A model generated the notes under the pieces. That model did no database searches, was not told the origin of the DNA, and saw only the letters and a list, made by a program, of their open reading frames with translations. From NCBI GenBank assembly GCA_003426165.1, contig QUAH01000007.1:107276-152130 (forward strand): 44,855 nt of DNA, in the 5' to 3' direction. The position numbers were made by a program, and so were the translations under genes. Position 1 is the first letter of the stretch. The number at the start of each line of letters is the position of its first letter. Positions 1-7,598 of this stretch are shown one piece after another. The DNA comes from Candidatus Saccharicenans subterraneus (lineage in GTDB: Bacteria; Acidobacteriota; Aminicenantia; Aminicenantales; Saccharicenantaceae).

Positions 1-786
1 ATGACCTTCGGCAGCGTTATGGCCGGGGCCATGGAGCTCAAGGAGAAAGGCTGGCTGCCCTTTCCCGGAGCGCCTGAATTCGGAAACACGGCCAGCATGA
101 TCAACTCCCTGGAGGAAATCGTTTACGGGCGAAGCGACCTGGGACTGCTGCTCGGCCGGCCGACCGACCTGGTGGCCGACGAGCTGATAAAATCGAGCTC
201 CAGTGCCAGCCCCGAGGAATTGGTCCGCTGCCTGACCACCGCCTACGCCGGGCTGGGCTATGCCGGCATTGAGCCCAAGGTTTTCCCCGGTATGTTCACC
301 GCCTATGGGACCTCCAACCGCGGCCGGGGCGACCATACCTACGCCTGGACCATCCAGGCCGAAGAGGGAGGGCTGGCCGGGGCCGAGAACCTGGCCGCCT
401 ACGTGGCCGGAAGCCAGCTGGGTAAGGCCCTGACCGATTCGCTCGGCCTGTGCGACTTTTTCACCGAGGATTTCACTTCGCCCGATTTCCTGGAGATGTA
501 CCGGGCCCTGACCGGGATCGAGTACACGGCTGAAAGCCTCAAGGACTGCGGGCGACGGATTTACACCCTCGAAAGGCATGTCAACAACCAGCAGGGCCGC
601 CGGCGGGAATACGATGCTTTTGTACCGCCCAAGTTCACCGAGCCCCTGACTGCCGGCCCCCAGGCCGGAAAGGCCATCGACCCGGCCTTTTACAACGCCA
701 TTCTGGATGCCTATTATCTGCAGCAGAAGTGGACGGCCGAGGGCCTGGTGCCGGATAAGCTCCTGAAAGATTACGAGATTGACTGA
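1..786 (+). CDS. Aldehyde:ferredoxin oxidoreductase, C-terminal part (gene cut by window edge)
   Basis: Open from the first base to a TGA at 784-786, 261 codons visible, whereas the family is about 600 residues, so the N-terminal tungstopterin and 4Fe-4S domains lie outside the window and the ATG at base 1 is probably internal. The visible part matches the C-terminal helical domains of tungsten aldehyde oxidoreductases: a GRGDHTYAWT stretch, the segment around ERHVNNQQGRRREYDAF, then P-K-F-T-EPL-GP-G and a final YY-W--EG-VP pattern near the end. Family members oxidise aldehydes to acids, reducing ferredoxin, in the cytoplasm of anaerobes, and serve 2-keto-acid or sugar breakdown. The substrate cannot be told from this fragment. 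No gene follows on the same strand; a bidirectional terminator lies about 220 bases downstream. The family is clear; the substrate is unknown. Confidence 0.85.
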   Translation: MTFGSVMAGAMELKEKGWLPFPGAPEFGNTASMINSLEEIVYGRSDLGLLLGRPTDLVADELIKSSSSASPEELVRCLTTAYAGLGYAGIEPKVFPGMFTAYGTSNRGRGDHTYAWTIQAEEGGLAGAENLAAYVAGSQLGKALTDSLGLCDFFTEDFTSPDFLEMYRALTGIEYTAESLKDCGRRIYTLERHVNNQQGRRREYDAFVPPKFTEPLTAGPQAGKAIDPAFYNAILDAYYLQQKWTAEGLVPDKLLKDYEID

Positions 787-1145
787 CCGGGGTTGATTCA
801 TAATAAAACTGCGTCCGGGCTTGAAGTAAAGTTCCCAGCTTGAATCGTAGGTTAAATCATGGGGACAGCTGATACTCTTCCCGGGTGAGTATTCCGGCCT
901 AAGGAAAAAGGGCTAAAGCCCGGGGCCCAGAATTAAAAAAATAAAGGCCGCTCACCGCGAGAAGTTTATACCCGGCATCAAACAAGCTGAAAATTCTCAA
1001 AAAATTCCTACTAATTTAGTAGGAATTATTTTTCCGGATGGTGGCACGACCGGTCCGGGTATCGCCCGCTTTCGGGCCTGCCGGGTTTTCGTGAAGGAAT
1101 CCATTGAAACCTATTACTTATTATCGTGTTTTCCGGGGCAGGTTT
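787..1145. other. Intergenic region between convergent genes
   Basis: No convincing gene. It holds a hairpin at 872-892 (arms ATACTC and GAGTAT, nine-base loop, no T-run after it), a short GGGC/GCCC hairpin at 910-921, and the strong terminator listed at 1003-1033. Confidence 0.6.
1003..1033. terminator. Bidirectional intrinsic terminator
   Basis: A perfect 11-base stem (AATTCCTACTA at 1003-1013, TAGTAGGAATT at 1017-1027) with a three-base loop is followed by ATTTTT on the plus strand and preceded by six A residues (999-1004), which read as a T-run on the minus strand. It sits between the convergent oxidoreductase and MFS genes and can serve both. Confidence 0.8.
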
Positions 1146-2486
1146 CTATTCCAGCTCTCGACCCCTGGTCTCCGGGATAAGGCTCCAGGAGAGTGCGGCC
1201 AGGACGAAAGCTCCCGAGACCAGCCAGAAGGCCACCTGGAAACCCCTCTGCTGGGCCATGGAGCCTATGGCCAGCGGGGCTATGGCCGAGACGATTCGCC
1301 CGCTGTTGTAGGTGATTCCCTGGAGGGTGGCCCGGATGCGGGTGGGATAGAGCTCGGCGGTCAGGGCCCCGAAGCCGGAAAAGTACCCGGTTCCGAAAAA
1401 TGCCACCACCGGTCCCAGGAAAAAAAGCAGCAGCGGGGTCCGGGCCACCGAGTACAGAAAGACCAGCAGGCTGGCCGAGAGCAGGTAGAAGACATAGCTC
1501 TTTTTCCGCCCCAGGGAGTCGCTGATATAGCCAAAGGTCAGATAGCCCAGCCACATCCCGAGCTGCATAAATATGACCAGGGAGGACATGTGGCCGGTGC
1601 TGAGCCCGACACCACCCTGGGACCGGCCCAGCGATAGGTAGCCTGGAATCCAGAGGTTAAAGCCCCACCAGGCAAACATGGTCAAAGCATTCATCAGCGT
1701 CACAGCCAGGGTGATTTTAAGAAGCCGACCTGAGACCAGCCCTGGTTTGCGGGCGGGCTCTAAATTCGTGGAGATGGGCAATCCGTCTTGGCCCGGGTAT
1801 TCGCTGCCAGAGGTTTCATTATTTATTTTTGCCTCTGTTGCAGATGCCCCAGAGGAAGCCCCGCGGGTTTTTTTCCAGAGCTCGGGCTCTTCGACCTTTG
1901 ACCTGATCCAGAAGACCAGAAGGGCCGGCAGGATGCCCACGAAGAAAACCGCCCTCCACCCGAGTTTGGGCAGGATGACGGCCGTCACCACCGCGGCCAG
2001 GGCATAGCCTACTGCCCAGAAGCTCTGCATGAAGCCCAGGGCCTTTCCCCGGTGCTCGGACGGAAAATATTCCGAAACGAGGGCCGCGCCTGAGGCCCAT
2101 TCTCCACCCATTCCCAGGCCGAGGAAAACTCGAAATAGCCCGAGCTGGAAGACGTTCTGGCTGAGCCCGCACATGAAGGTGAAGACAGAGTAAATAAGAA
2201 TGCTGGCCCTCAAGGCCACCGTTCTTCCCAGCCGGTCGGCCACCACCCCGAAAATCATTCCGCCAAAGGCTGAGGCCAGCAAGGTGAGCGAACCCAGCAG
2301 GCCGGCCGTGGGCTTGGACATAGACAGGTCGCTCATCAGGTGGGCCAGGACCAGGGCATAGAGCATGACATCGAAGGAATCCAGCATCCAGCCGAAGCAG
2401 GAAGCCAGCAGGGCCCGGCGGGCCGGGGCGGGGGTTTTCCGGAACCAGCCGAAAAGGTATTCGGTTAGCCGGCCGGATGCAGCCAA
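1146..2486 (-). CDS. MFS transporter, sugar/organic-acid symporter type
   Basis: 446 residues, about 12 membrane segments. The loop after segment 2 has the MFS signature GVVADRLGR, and the loop after segment 8 has a second copy (GYISDSLGRKKS). The FGWMLDSFDVMLYA stretch in segment 1 and GMGGEWASGAALVSEYFP near segment 4-5 are typical of the aromatic-acid/sialate:H+ symporter branch, so the substrate may be a carboxylate; this is family inference, and drug efflux cannot be excluded. Start: TTG at 2484-2486, chosen because GGAGGA sits five bases upstream and no ATG is nearby. It begins 17 bases after the stop of the TipAS-domain gene on the same strand, so the two are almost certainly one transcript. 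The central loop (roughly residues 205-250) is long and polar. It ends toward the terminator at 1003-1033. Confidence 0.85.
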   Translation of the reverse strand: MAASGRLTEYLFGWFRKTPAPARRALLASCFGWMLDSFDVMLYALVLAHLMSDLSMSKPTAGLLGSLTLLASAFGGMIFGVVADRLGRTVALRASILIYSVFTFMCGLSQNVFQLGLFRVFLGLGMGGEWASGAALVSEYFPSEHRGKALGFMQSFWAVGYALAAVVTAVILPKLGWRAVFFVGILPALLVFWIRSKVEEPELWKKTRGASSGASATEAKINNETSGSEYPGQDGLPISTNLEPARKPGLVSGRLLKITLAVTLMNALTMFAWWGFNLWIPGYLSLGRSQGGVGLSTGHMSSLVIFMQLGMWLGYLTFGYISDSLGRKKSYVFYLLSASLLVFLYSVARTPLLLFFLGPVVAFFGTGYFSGFGALTAELYPTRIRATLQGITYNSGRIVSAIAPLAIGSMAQQRGFQVAFWLVSGAFVLAALSWSLIPETRGRELE

Positions 2487-2491
2487 ACTTT

Positions 2492-2497
2492 TCCTCC
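2492..2497 (-). promoter_or_regulatory. Ribosome binding site deciding the TTG start of the MFS gene
   Basis: TCCTCC on the plus strand reads GGAGGA on the minus strand, five bases before TTG at 2486. There is no competing ATG, so it fixes the non-ATG start. Confidence 0.7.
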
Positions 2498-2503
2498 GGG
2501 GAT

Positions 2504-2866
2504 TTATTTCGAGTTTGCGGCTTCCTGTACTCTCTTAATAAAGGCCCAGACCTCTGGTCCGATTAAAGAGTACTCCTGGGGAATTGCTCCCTGCCGGTAG
2601 GCCTGGCCTATTCTGGCCAGCAAGCCTTCGTGCCCGGCAAAGCCTTCAGCCAGCAATTCCTGCCAGCGGTGGAGGAGTTCCCCGGCCTCCGGGCTATCCG
2701 GGGAGAGGTCAAGGTTTTCTCTTATCTCGGAAAGAAGCGCGGTCCATTTTTTCTGGTAGGCCTGCATTTCTTCCGGGCTGAACCGGCGCCCGATTTCGGC
2801 AAATTTAGCCAGCTCTTCGGGGCTGAAAAACTTTTCTGCCCAGCCCGCTTTTTCCTGTTCTGACAT
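2504..2866 (-). CDS. Free-standing TipAS-like domain protein
   Basis: 120 residues, ATG at 2864-2866 with GGGAGG seven bases upstream. The sequence matches the TipAS antibiotic-recognition fold as I know it: FFSPEELAKFAEIG, FSPEEMQAYQKKW, then an LSPDSPEAGELLHRWQELL segment and a terminal GPEVWAFIKRVQEA helix. In the best-known protein, TipA, this domain binds thiopeptides and sits behind a MerR DNA-binding domain; here there is no DNA-binding domain, only the ligand-binding half. A longer reading frame extends upstream in phase, but that part is antisense to the lyase gene and is not real. It is the first gene of a two-gene transcript with an MFS transporter 17 bases downstream. A sequestration or sensing role for an amphipathic ligand is inference; no ligand can be named. 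Confidence 0.75.
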   Translation of the reverse strand: MSEQEKAGWAEKFFSPEELAKFAEIGRRFSPEEMQAYQKKWTALLSEIRENLDLSPDSPEAGELLHRWQELLAEGFAGHEGLLARIGQAYRQGAIPQEYSLIGPEVWAFIKRVQEAANSK

Positions 2867-2902
2867 GACCGTGCCTCCCGGTGGTAAATTTAAGTTTTTC
2901 CT

Positions 2903-2910
2903 ATTATAAT
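2903..2910. promoter_or_regulatory. Overlapping divergent -10 elements
   Basis: ATTATAAT contains TATAAT on the plus strand (2905-2910, for the lyase gene) and on the minus strand (2903-2908, for the TipAS gene). The minus strand has TTGTAT 16 bases upstream as a weak -35; no good plus-strand -35 is visible. The whole divergent gap is only 79 bases, so the two promoters would compete. Confidence 0.45.
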
Positions 2911-2945
2911 AATTCTTCAACTTAATACAACCCAAGGAGAAATTG

Positions 2946-3857
2946 ATGAAAAAGACCACGGTTTTAAGAAAAGCCATCATGGAGCGCCGGGCGGTGGTGG
3001 TTCCCGGTTGCCACGATGCCCTGAGTGCCAAGATCATCGAAAAATGCGGCTTTGAAGCCATCCAGGTTTCGGGCTTCGGGCTGGCCGGTTCGCTTCTGGC
3101 CAAACCCGATGTCGGCCTGGTCCAGATGAAGGATGTCCTGGACCTGACCTGGAACATCGTCCAGGCCGTCAACATCCCGGTCATGGCCGACGTCGATACC
3201 GGCGGCGGCAACGCCATCAACGCCGCCTGGGTTACGGAGCGGGTCATCACCATGGGCGCGGCCGGACTGAACATCGAGGACCAGGTCTTCCCCAAGCGCT
3301 GTGGCCACATGGCCGGCAAGGAAGTCATTCCGGCCGAGGAGATGGTCGGAAAGATCAAGGCCTGCGCCAGGGTACGCGACCGCCTCGACCCCGATTTCAT
3401 CATCAATGCCAGGACGGATGTCTTTGCCGTGGCCGGCCTGGACGAGGCCATCCGGCGCTGCAACCTGTACCTGGAAGCCGGGGCCGACCTGGCTTTCATA
3501 GACGGTATAAAAAGCCGGGCGGACATAGAGAGAGCGGTTAAGGAAATCAAGGGTCCTCTGTCGGTTAACCTGATGGATGCCGTGAGCGGCGTGAAGACCG
3601 AGCTCATTCCCATCCCCGAGCTGGCCAGAATGGGTGTGGGCCGGGTTTCCATCCCGGTAGCTTCAATAATGGTCATGCACAAGGCACTGATGGAGTTCTT
3701 CACCGCCCTGAAAAATTCCCCGACCGGCATCCTGGCCGGCCAGACCCAGTGGCTGTCCAGCTTCGAGGAATACACAACCTTTGTCGGGCTCAAGGATTAC
3801 CGGAAACTGGAAGAGGAGTACCTGCCCAAGGATAAGCTGGAGTTCAAGTATAAATAA
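2946..3857 (+). CDS. Isocitrate-lyase/PEP-mutase superfamily lyase (methylisocitrate or dimethylmalate lyase type)
   Basis: 303 residues. It carries the superfamily's Mg-binding ADVDTGGGN (D82, D84), NIEDQ (E111, D112) and the catalytic loop KRCGHM with Cys119, the feature of the carbon-carbon lyases (PrpB, oxaloacetase-like, 2,3-dimethylmalate lyase) as opposed to the mutases. These enzymes cleave 2-hydroxy-dicarboxylic or tricarboxylic acids, giving pyruvate or glyoxylate plus a smaller acid. Start: ATG at 2946 is preferred to an adjacent TTG at 2943 because AGGAGA ends five bases before the ATG. LeuC-like and LeuD-like hydro-lyase subunits follow 140 bases downstream on the same strand, the same pairing as dimethylmalate dehydratase and lyase in nicotinate-fermenting Eubacterium; no methylcitrate synthase is seen in the window. 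The exact substrate is unresolved. Confidence 0.8.
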   Translation: MKKTTVLRKAIMERRAVVVPGCHDALSAKIIEKCGFEAIQVSGFGLAGSLLAKPDVGLVQMKDVLDLTWNIVQAVNIPVMADVDTGGGNAINAAWVTERVITMGAAGLNIEDQVFPKRCGHMAGKEVIPAEEMVGKIKACARVRDRLDPDFIINARTDVFAVAGLDEAIRRCNLYLEAGADLAFIDGIKSRADIERAVKEIKGPLSVNLMDAVSGVKTELIPIPELARMGVGRVSIPVASIMVMHKALMEFFTALKNSPTGILAGQTQWLSSFEEYTTFVGLKDYRKLEEEYLPKDKLEFKYK

Positions 3858-3997
3858 AATCGCGGCCCCTTAGCGGCAAGCCAGGACAGGGAAGGCCAGA
3901 GTTCAACCTCTGGGAAGCGAAGCCAAAAATAGTATTCAGAGCTTGATATTTTGAAAAAATAATCAAACCGGCCCCCGGCCGGGAAGGAGGTTAGAAG

Positions 3998-5290
3998 ATG
4001 GGCCTGACCATGGTGGAAAAGATTCTGGCCAGGGCCACCGGCCAGAAGAAAGTTAAGGCGGGCCAGGTGGTTGAGCCTAAAGTCAGCCTGGCCATGTCGC
4101 ACGAGAATGCGGCCCTGGTCATCAATCAATTTCTGGAAGTTTATAAGGATACGGGGTTAAAGCCCCGGGTCTGGGACCCGGATAAAATCGCCATCATCCT
4201 GGACCACCGGGTGCCGGCCGAGAGCTCCAAGACGGCCACCAACCAGAAGAAAATCCGGGAATTCGTGGCTGCCCAGAAGATCAAGAAATTTCACGACATC
4301 CGGGGTGACGAGGGCGGCATCTGCCACCAGATTCTGCCGGAAAGCGGTTACGTCCTGCCGGGCACGGTGGTGGTGGGTACCGACAGCCACACCACTTCCC
4401 ACGGGGCCCTGGGCGCCTTCAGTTTCGGCATCGGTGCCACGGAGATGGCCTCAGTCTGGGCCCTGGGCCGGGTGCTCAACGTGGAAGTTCCCGGGACCAT
4501 CAAGGTGGTGGCCAAGGGCCGGTTTCCTCGCCACGTTCTGCCCAAGGATTTCATCCTGTACCTCATCGGGCTGATCACCGCCGAAGGAGCCAATTTCAAG
4601 GTGCTGGAATACCATGGCCCGGCCATCGAGAGCATGGACACTTCCGGCCGGTTGACTGTCTGCAACATGTCTGTCGAAGCCGGGGCCACTTCTGGGATAG
4701 TGCCACCAGATAAAGAAACCCTGCGTTATCTCAGGGAAGAGGCCAGGGTTAAAGGCAAAATTGAAATTTTTGGCCCCGACCCCGATGCCGAGTATGAAAG
4801 AGTGGTGGAAATAGATGTTTCGAAGCTGGAGCCGATGGTGGCCTGCCCGCACACCGTGGATAACGTTAAGCCGGTTGGACAGGTGGGCAAGGTCAAAGTG
4901 GACCAGATTGTCATCGGTTCCTGCACCAACGGCCGGCTGGATGACCTGGCGGTGGCGGCCAGAATCCTTAAAGGGAAGAAAGTGGCCAAGGGCGTCAGGA
5001 TGCTGGTCTTCCCGGCTTCCTTCCGCATCTACCAGCGAGCCCTGAAACTGGGCTACATTGCCGACCTGGTCAAGGCCGGGGCGGTCATCATGAACCCGGG
5101 CTGCGGCTGCTGCCTGGGAGTTCACCAGGGAGCCCTGGGCGACGGCGAGGTGGCCCTGTCCACCACCAACCGCAATTTCAAGGGCCGGATGGGTAACCCC
5201 AAAGCGGATGTTTACCTCTGTTCGCCGGCCGTGGCTGCGGCCAGCGCCCTGACCGGTTACATCACCGACCCCAGGAAAGGAGGCAAGTAA
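3998..5290 (+). CDS. LeuC-like hydro-lyase, large (4Fe-4S) subunit
   Basis: 430 residues, the length of the archaeal-type split aconitase family (LeuC2/homoaconitase/dimethylmalate dehydratase large subunit). Cluster ligands are visible: Cys309 in GSCTNGR, and Cys369 and Cys372 in NPGCGCCLG, with an extra Cys371 where most relatives have Pro or Met. GTDSHTT (127-133) is the substrate-binding histidine motif. AAGGAGG lies seven bases before the ATG. The gene is separated by one base from the small subunit that follows, so they form a heterodimer from a coupled message. The enzyme would isomerise or hydrate/dehydrate a hydroxyacid through an unsaturated intermediate. Isopropylmalate, homoaconitate, mesaconate/citramalate and dimethylmalate are all known substrates in this family. 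No leucine-pathway gene (leuA, leuB) adjoins it, which argues against leucine synthesis here. Confidence 0.85.
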   Translation: MGLTMVEKILARATGQKKVKAGQVVEPKVSLAMSHENAALVINQFLEVYKDTGLKPRVWDPDKIAIILDHRVPAESSKTATNQKKIREFVAAQKIKKFHDIRGDEGGICHQILPESGYVLPGTVVVGTDSHTTSHGALGAFSFGIGATEMASVWALGRVLNVEVPGTIKVVAKGRFPRHVLPKDFILYLIGLITAEGANFKVLEYHGPAIESMDTSGRLTVCNMSVEAGATSGIVPPDKETLRYLREEARVKGKIEIFGPDPDAEYERVVEIDVSKLEPMVACPHTVDNVKPVGQVGKVKVDQIVIGSCTNGRLDDLAVAARILKGKKVAKGVRMLVFPASFRIYQRALKLGYIADLVKAGAVIMNPGCGCCLGVHQGALGDGEVALSTTNRNFKGRMGNPKADVYLCSPAVAAASALTGYITDPRKGGK

Positions 5291-5291
5291 C

Positions 5292-5801
5292 ATGGCCAGA
5301 GTGGTCTTAAAACTTGGCGATGATATTTCCACCGACATCATCTATCCGGGGCGATTCATGGCCACGGTGCTACCGACCGAGACACCCCAGTATGCCTTTG
5401 CCGATTTTCCTGAATTTAACGCCAGGCTGAAGAGCGGCCAGATACCGCCAGGCTCGGTGGTGGTGGCCGGCAAGAATTTTGGCTGTGGCTCCTCCCGGGA
5501 ACAGGCGGCCTCCACCCTGAAGGGACACGAGCTGGTGATCGTGGCCAGGAACTTTGCCCGGATCTTCCTGCAGAATGCCATCAACCTCGGCCTGAGGCTG
5601 GTGGTCTGCCCGGAAATTGAGGCCGAGGAGGGCGACGAGCTGGAAATTTTACCCGATAAGATAATCAACCGGACCTCTGGAAAGGTATTCAAGGTTGAGC
5701 CGCTGCCCAGGGCCAGGCAGGCCATCATCGATGCCGGCGGGCTCATTCCCTATACCCGCCAGCGGCTCCTGGAAAAAGTGGCCGCCAGGAAGAGAGCCTG
5801 A
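5292..5801 (+). CDS. LeuD-like hydro-lyase, small (swivel) subunit
   Basis: 169 residues, the usual length for the short LeuD2 type. The conserved GCGSSREQA lies at residues 64-72 and GDDISTDIIYPG at 9-20. The specificity loop that reads YLRT in isopropylmalate isomerases and YLVY in homoaconitases, by established family knowledge, here reads RFMATV (21-26), matching neither. The start codon lies one base after the large-subunit stop, and an AGGAGG-like site (GAAAGGAGGCAAG) is inside the end of that gene. The product completes the active site of the large subunit. The atypical loop, together with the upstream lyase, makes a substrate other than isopropylmalate likely; this is inference. Confidence 0.85.
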   Translation: MARVVLKLGDDISTDIIYPGRFMATVLPTETPQYAFADFPEFNARLKSGQIPPGSVVVAGKNFGCGSSREQAASTLKGHELVIVARNFARIFLQNAINLGLRLVVCPEIEAEEGDELEILPDKIINRTSGKVFKVEPLPRARQAIIDAGGLIPYTRQRLLEKVAARKRA

Positions 5802-6197
5802 AAAAGCCCGGCTGGCCGGCCACCGAGCAGGTTGAGTCACTTGCCTGTATAATCGCCGGCGTGATTAGCAAAAATAGAATTAATCTACCCGGGCCAGGGG
5901 CGGTATCCGGAATCTTCTTCATGAATACTTGATTTGTCCGTTTCTATTTTTAATCAGGACCGCAAGTATTAACCTGATTTCCAGCCATAATTATTCCTGT
6001 CTTGGTCTCTTCATAAACTTTCCTGGTTATAAATTGCCAAAGGTTTATTGTCCTTCATCCCAGGCCATCTTCCCCGGCTTGGTTGTAAAGTATTACTTTT
6101 GTTTTCCAGGAAGAACTACTTTTCCTTTAGATCAGCAAAAAGCGGTTGAGTGTCCGGATAAAAAATGGTAAATCTAAACAGTTAGAAAGGAAAACTT
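5802..6197. other. Intergenic region before gltS
   Basis: AT-richer than its surroundings, especially 5920-6180. No gene is supported. TATAAA at 6028-6033 is a possible -10 for gltS, but no convincing -35 pairs with it. No T-run terminator follows the LeuD-like gene. Confidence 0.4.
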
Positions 6198-7427
6198 TTG
6201 CTGAAGCTGGACCTCGTACAGACGGTGGCTTTTGCCGGGCTGGTGCTGTTTGCCGGGTACGGGCTGCGGCGCTGGATAAAGATATTCGATCGTTTCAACA
6301 TCCCGGCCCCGGTGGTCGGCGGCCTGCTGGTCTCCCTGGTGATGCTGGTTTTCCATCATTACCAGGTTACGCCCGTTCAATTTGACACCACCCTGCGCGA
6401 CCCGCTGATGATTGCCTTTTTTACCACCATCGGTTTCGCCGCCAGCCTGTCGCTGCTTAAGGTCGGTGGCCCGCAGGTATTGCTTTTTTTCCTGGTGGCC
6501 ACGGTCATGGTCGTTTTCCAGAATATCCTGGGGATAGTCCTGGCCCTGCCCTTCGGCCTGAACCCTTTGCTCGGCGTCATCTGCGGTTCGGTTACCCAGA
6601 CCGGCGGCCCGGCCACGGCCCTGGCCTTTGGACCGGTTTTTGAACAGGCCGGGGTGCCGGCGGCCACCACGGCCGCGGTGGCCGCGGCCATTTTCGGGAT
6701 CATTTCCGGTGGACTGCTGGGTGGTCCGGTTGGTACTTTCCTCATTGAAAAGAACAGGCTGAAAAAAGCCAGGATAAAAGGGCTGGAAGTTCGAGAAGTT
6801 GAGGCCGAACAGGTGGTTGAGGAGCTCCTCAGCAAGAAGCCGGCCGGGGTGGCTGCTGATGAAGAAAAAAGTTCCTTTGTGCTTCTCAAGAGCGTGGTCA
6901 TCATCCTGGTGGCCATGTGGGTGGGCTCCTGGGTTAGCAAGTGGTTTGCCAGCCTGGGAATAACGCTTCCGGCCTACATCGGGGCCATGTTCGTGGCCGC
7001 CATCATCAGGAACTTCGACGACTTGACCGGCTGGCTGGAGCTTGACCAGAGAGTAATAGATGACCTGGGGCACGTGGCCCTGAACCTTTTCCTGGTGATT
7101 GCCCTGATGACCCTGAAGCTGTGGGAACTGGCCGGGCTGTTCCTGCCAATGCTGGTGATTCTTATTGCCCAGGTGTTGCTGGTGGCCCTGGCCGCCATGG
7201 CGGTCTTCCGGCTGATGGGCAAGGATTACGAAGCTGCGGTCATGAGCGCCGGCTACTGCGGTTTTGCCCTGGGCACCACGGCCAACGCCATGGCCAACAT
7301 GAAGGCCATCGTCGAGCGCTACGGCCGGGCCCCGCGGGCCTTCCTGGTGGTGCCGATGGTCGGGGCCTTTTTCATCGACTTCACCAATGCCCTGATCATC
7401 ACCCTTTTCTTTAATATCTTCAAGTAG
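6198..7427 (+). CDS. gltS: Sodium/glutamate symporter
   Basis: 409 residues, about 10-12 membrane segments in two inverted halves, as in GltS. Recognisable motifs are FNIPAPVVGGLL after segment 1, CGSVTQTGGPATALAFGP (re-entrant loop of the first half) and SAGYCGFALGTTANAMANM with ...GAFFIDFTNALII in the second half. A polar loop rich in Glu and Lys (about residues 190-225) joins the halves. It imports glutamate with Na+ across the inner membrane. Start: TTG at 6198 with AGAAAGG seven bases upstream; the next residues (LKLDLVQTVAFAG) match the family's N-terminus. It lies 396 bases after the LeuD-like gene on the same strand, too far to be sure of cotranscription, but the neighbourhood suggests feeding glutamate carbon to the lyase/hydro-lyase set. 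Confidence 0.9.
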   Translation: MLKLDLVQTVAFAGLVLFAGYGLRRWIKIFDRFNIPAPVVGGLLVSLVMLVFHHYQVTPVQFDTTLRDPLMIAFFTTIGFAASLSLLKVGGPQVLLFFLVATVMVVFQNILGIVLALPFGLNPLLGVICGSVTQTGGPATALAFGPVFEQAGVPAATTAAVAAAIFGIISGGLLGGPVGTFLIEKNRLKKARIKGLEVREVEAEQVVEELLSKKPAGVAADEEKSSFVLLKSVVIILVAMWVGSWVSKWFASLGITLPAYIGAMFVAAIIRNFDDLTGWLELDQRVIDDLGHVALNLFLVIALMTLKLWELAGLFLPMLVILIAQVLLVALAAMAVFRLMGKDYEAAVMSAGYCGFALGTTANAMANMKAIVERYGRAPRAFLVVPMVGAFFIDFTNALIITLFFNIFK

Positions 7428-7497
7428 CCCCGGTGATTACCTGCGGGTCAGGGGGCGTGGATGCGCCTGCCTCGACTCAGGTTTATTCCTTTGACCC

Positions 7498-7530
7498 GGG
7501 TCCTCCGGCCGGGAGCCCGCATGTTTTTGT
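7498..7530 (+). terminator. Probable terminator after gltS
   Basis: GGG-TC-CTCC pairs with GGAG-CCC (7498-7506 with 7512-7518, two-base bulge, loop GGCCG) and is followed after five bases by TTTTTGTTT. It lies about 70 bases after the gltS stop. Confidence 0.45.
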
Positions 7531-7559
7531 TTGAAATTAAGTAAAATATTGATTATCAT
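7531..7559 (+). promoter_or_regulatory. Sigma-70-type promoter for the propeller-GGDEF gene
   Basis: TTGAAA (7531-7536), 17-base spacer, TATCAT (7554-7559): five of six matches in each box. Predicted transcription start is near 7566, 25-35 bases before the start codon. Confidence 0.55.
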
Positions 7560-7598
7560 TCCCAGAAACATGCTTATTTTGCAGCCTGTTTGAGAAAA

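Noticed and set aside
944..960. Shared GCTCACCGCG sequence with 23804-23813 as a repeat
   Set aside because: Ten bases in a GC-rich window is expected by chance and the second copy is at a gene end.
2867..3793. A long minus-strand frame in phase with the TipAS-like gene
   Set aside because: It is antisense to the lyase gene, whose motifs are clear; the TipAS gene has its own ATG with a strong ribosome site at 2866.
4451..5341. 296-codon minus-strand frame opposite the LeuC-like gene
   Set aside because: Antisense to a gene with complete Fe-S and substrate motifs; no ribosome site or family resemblance.
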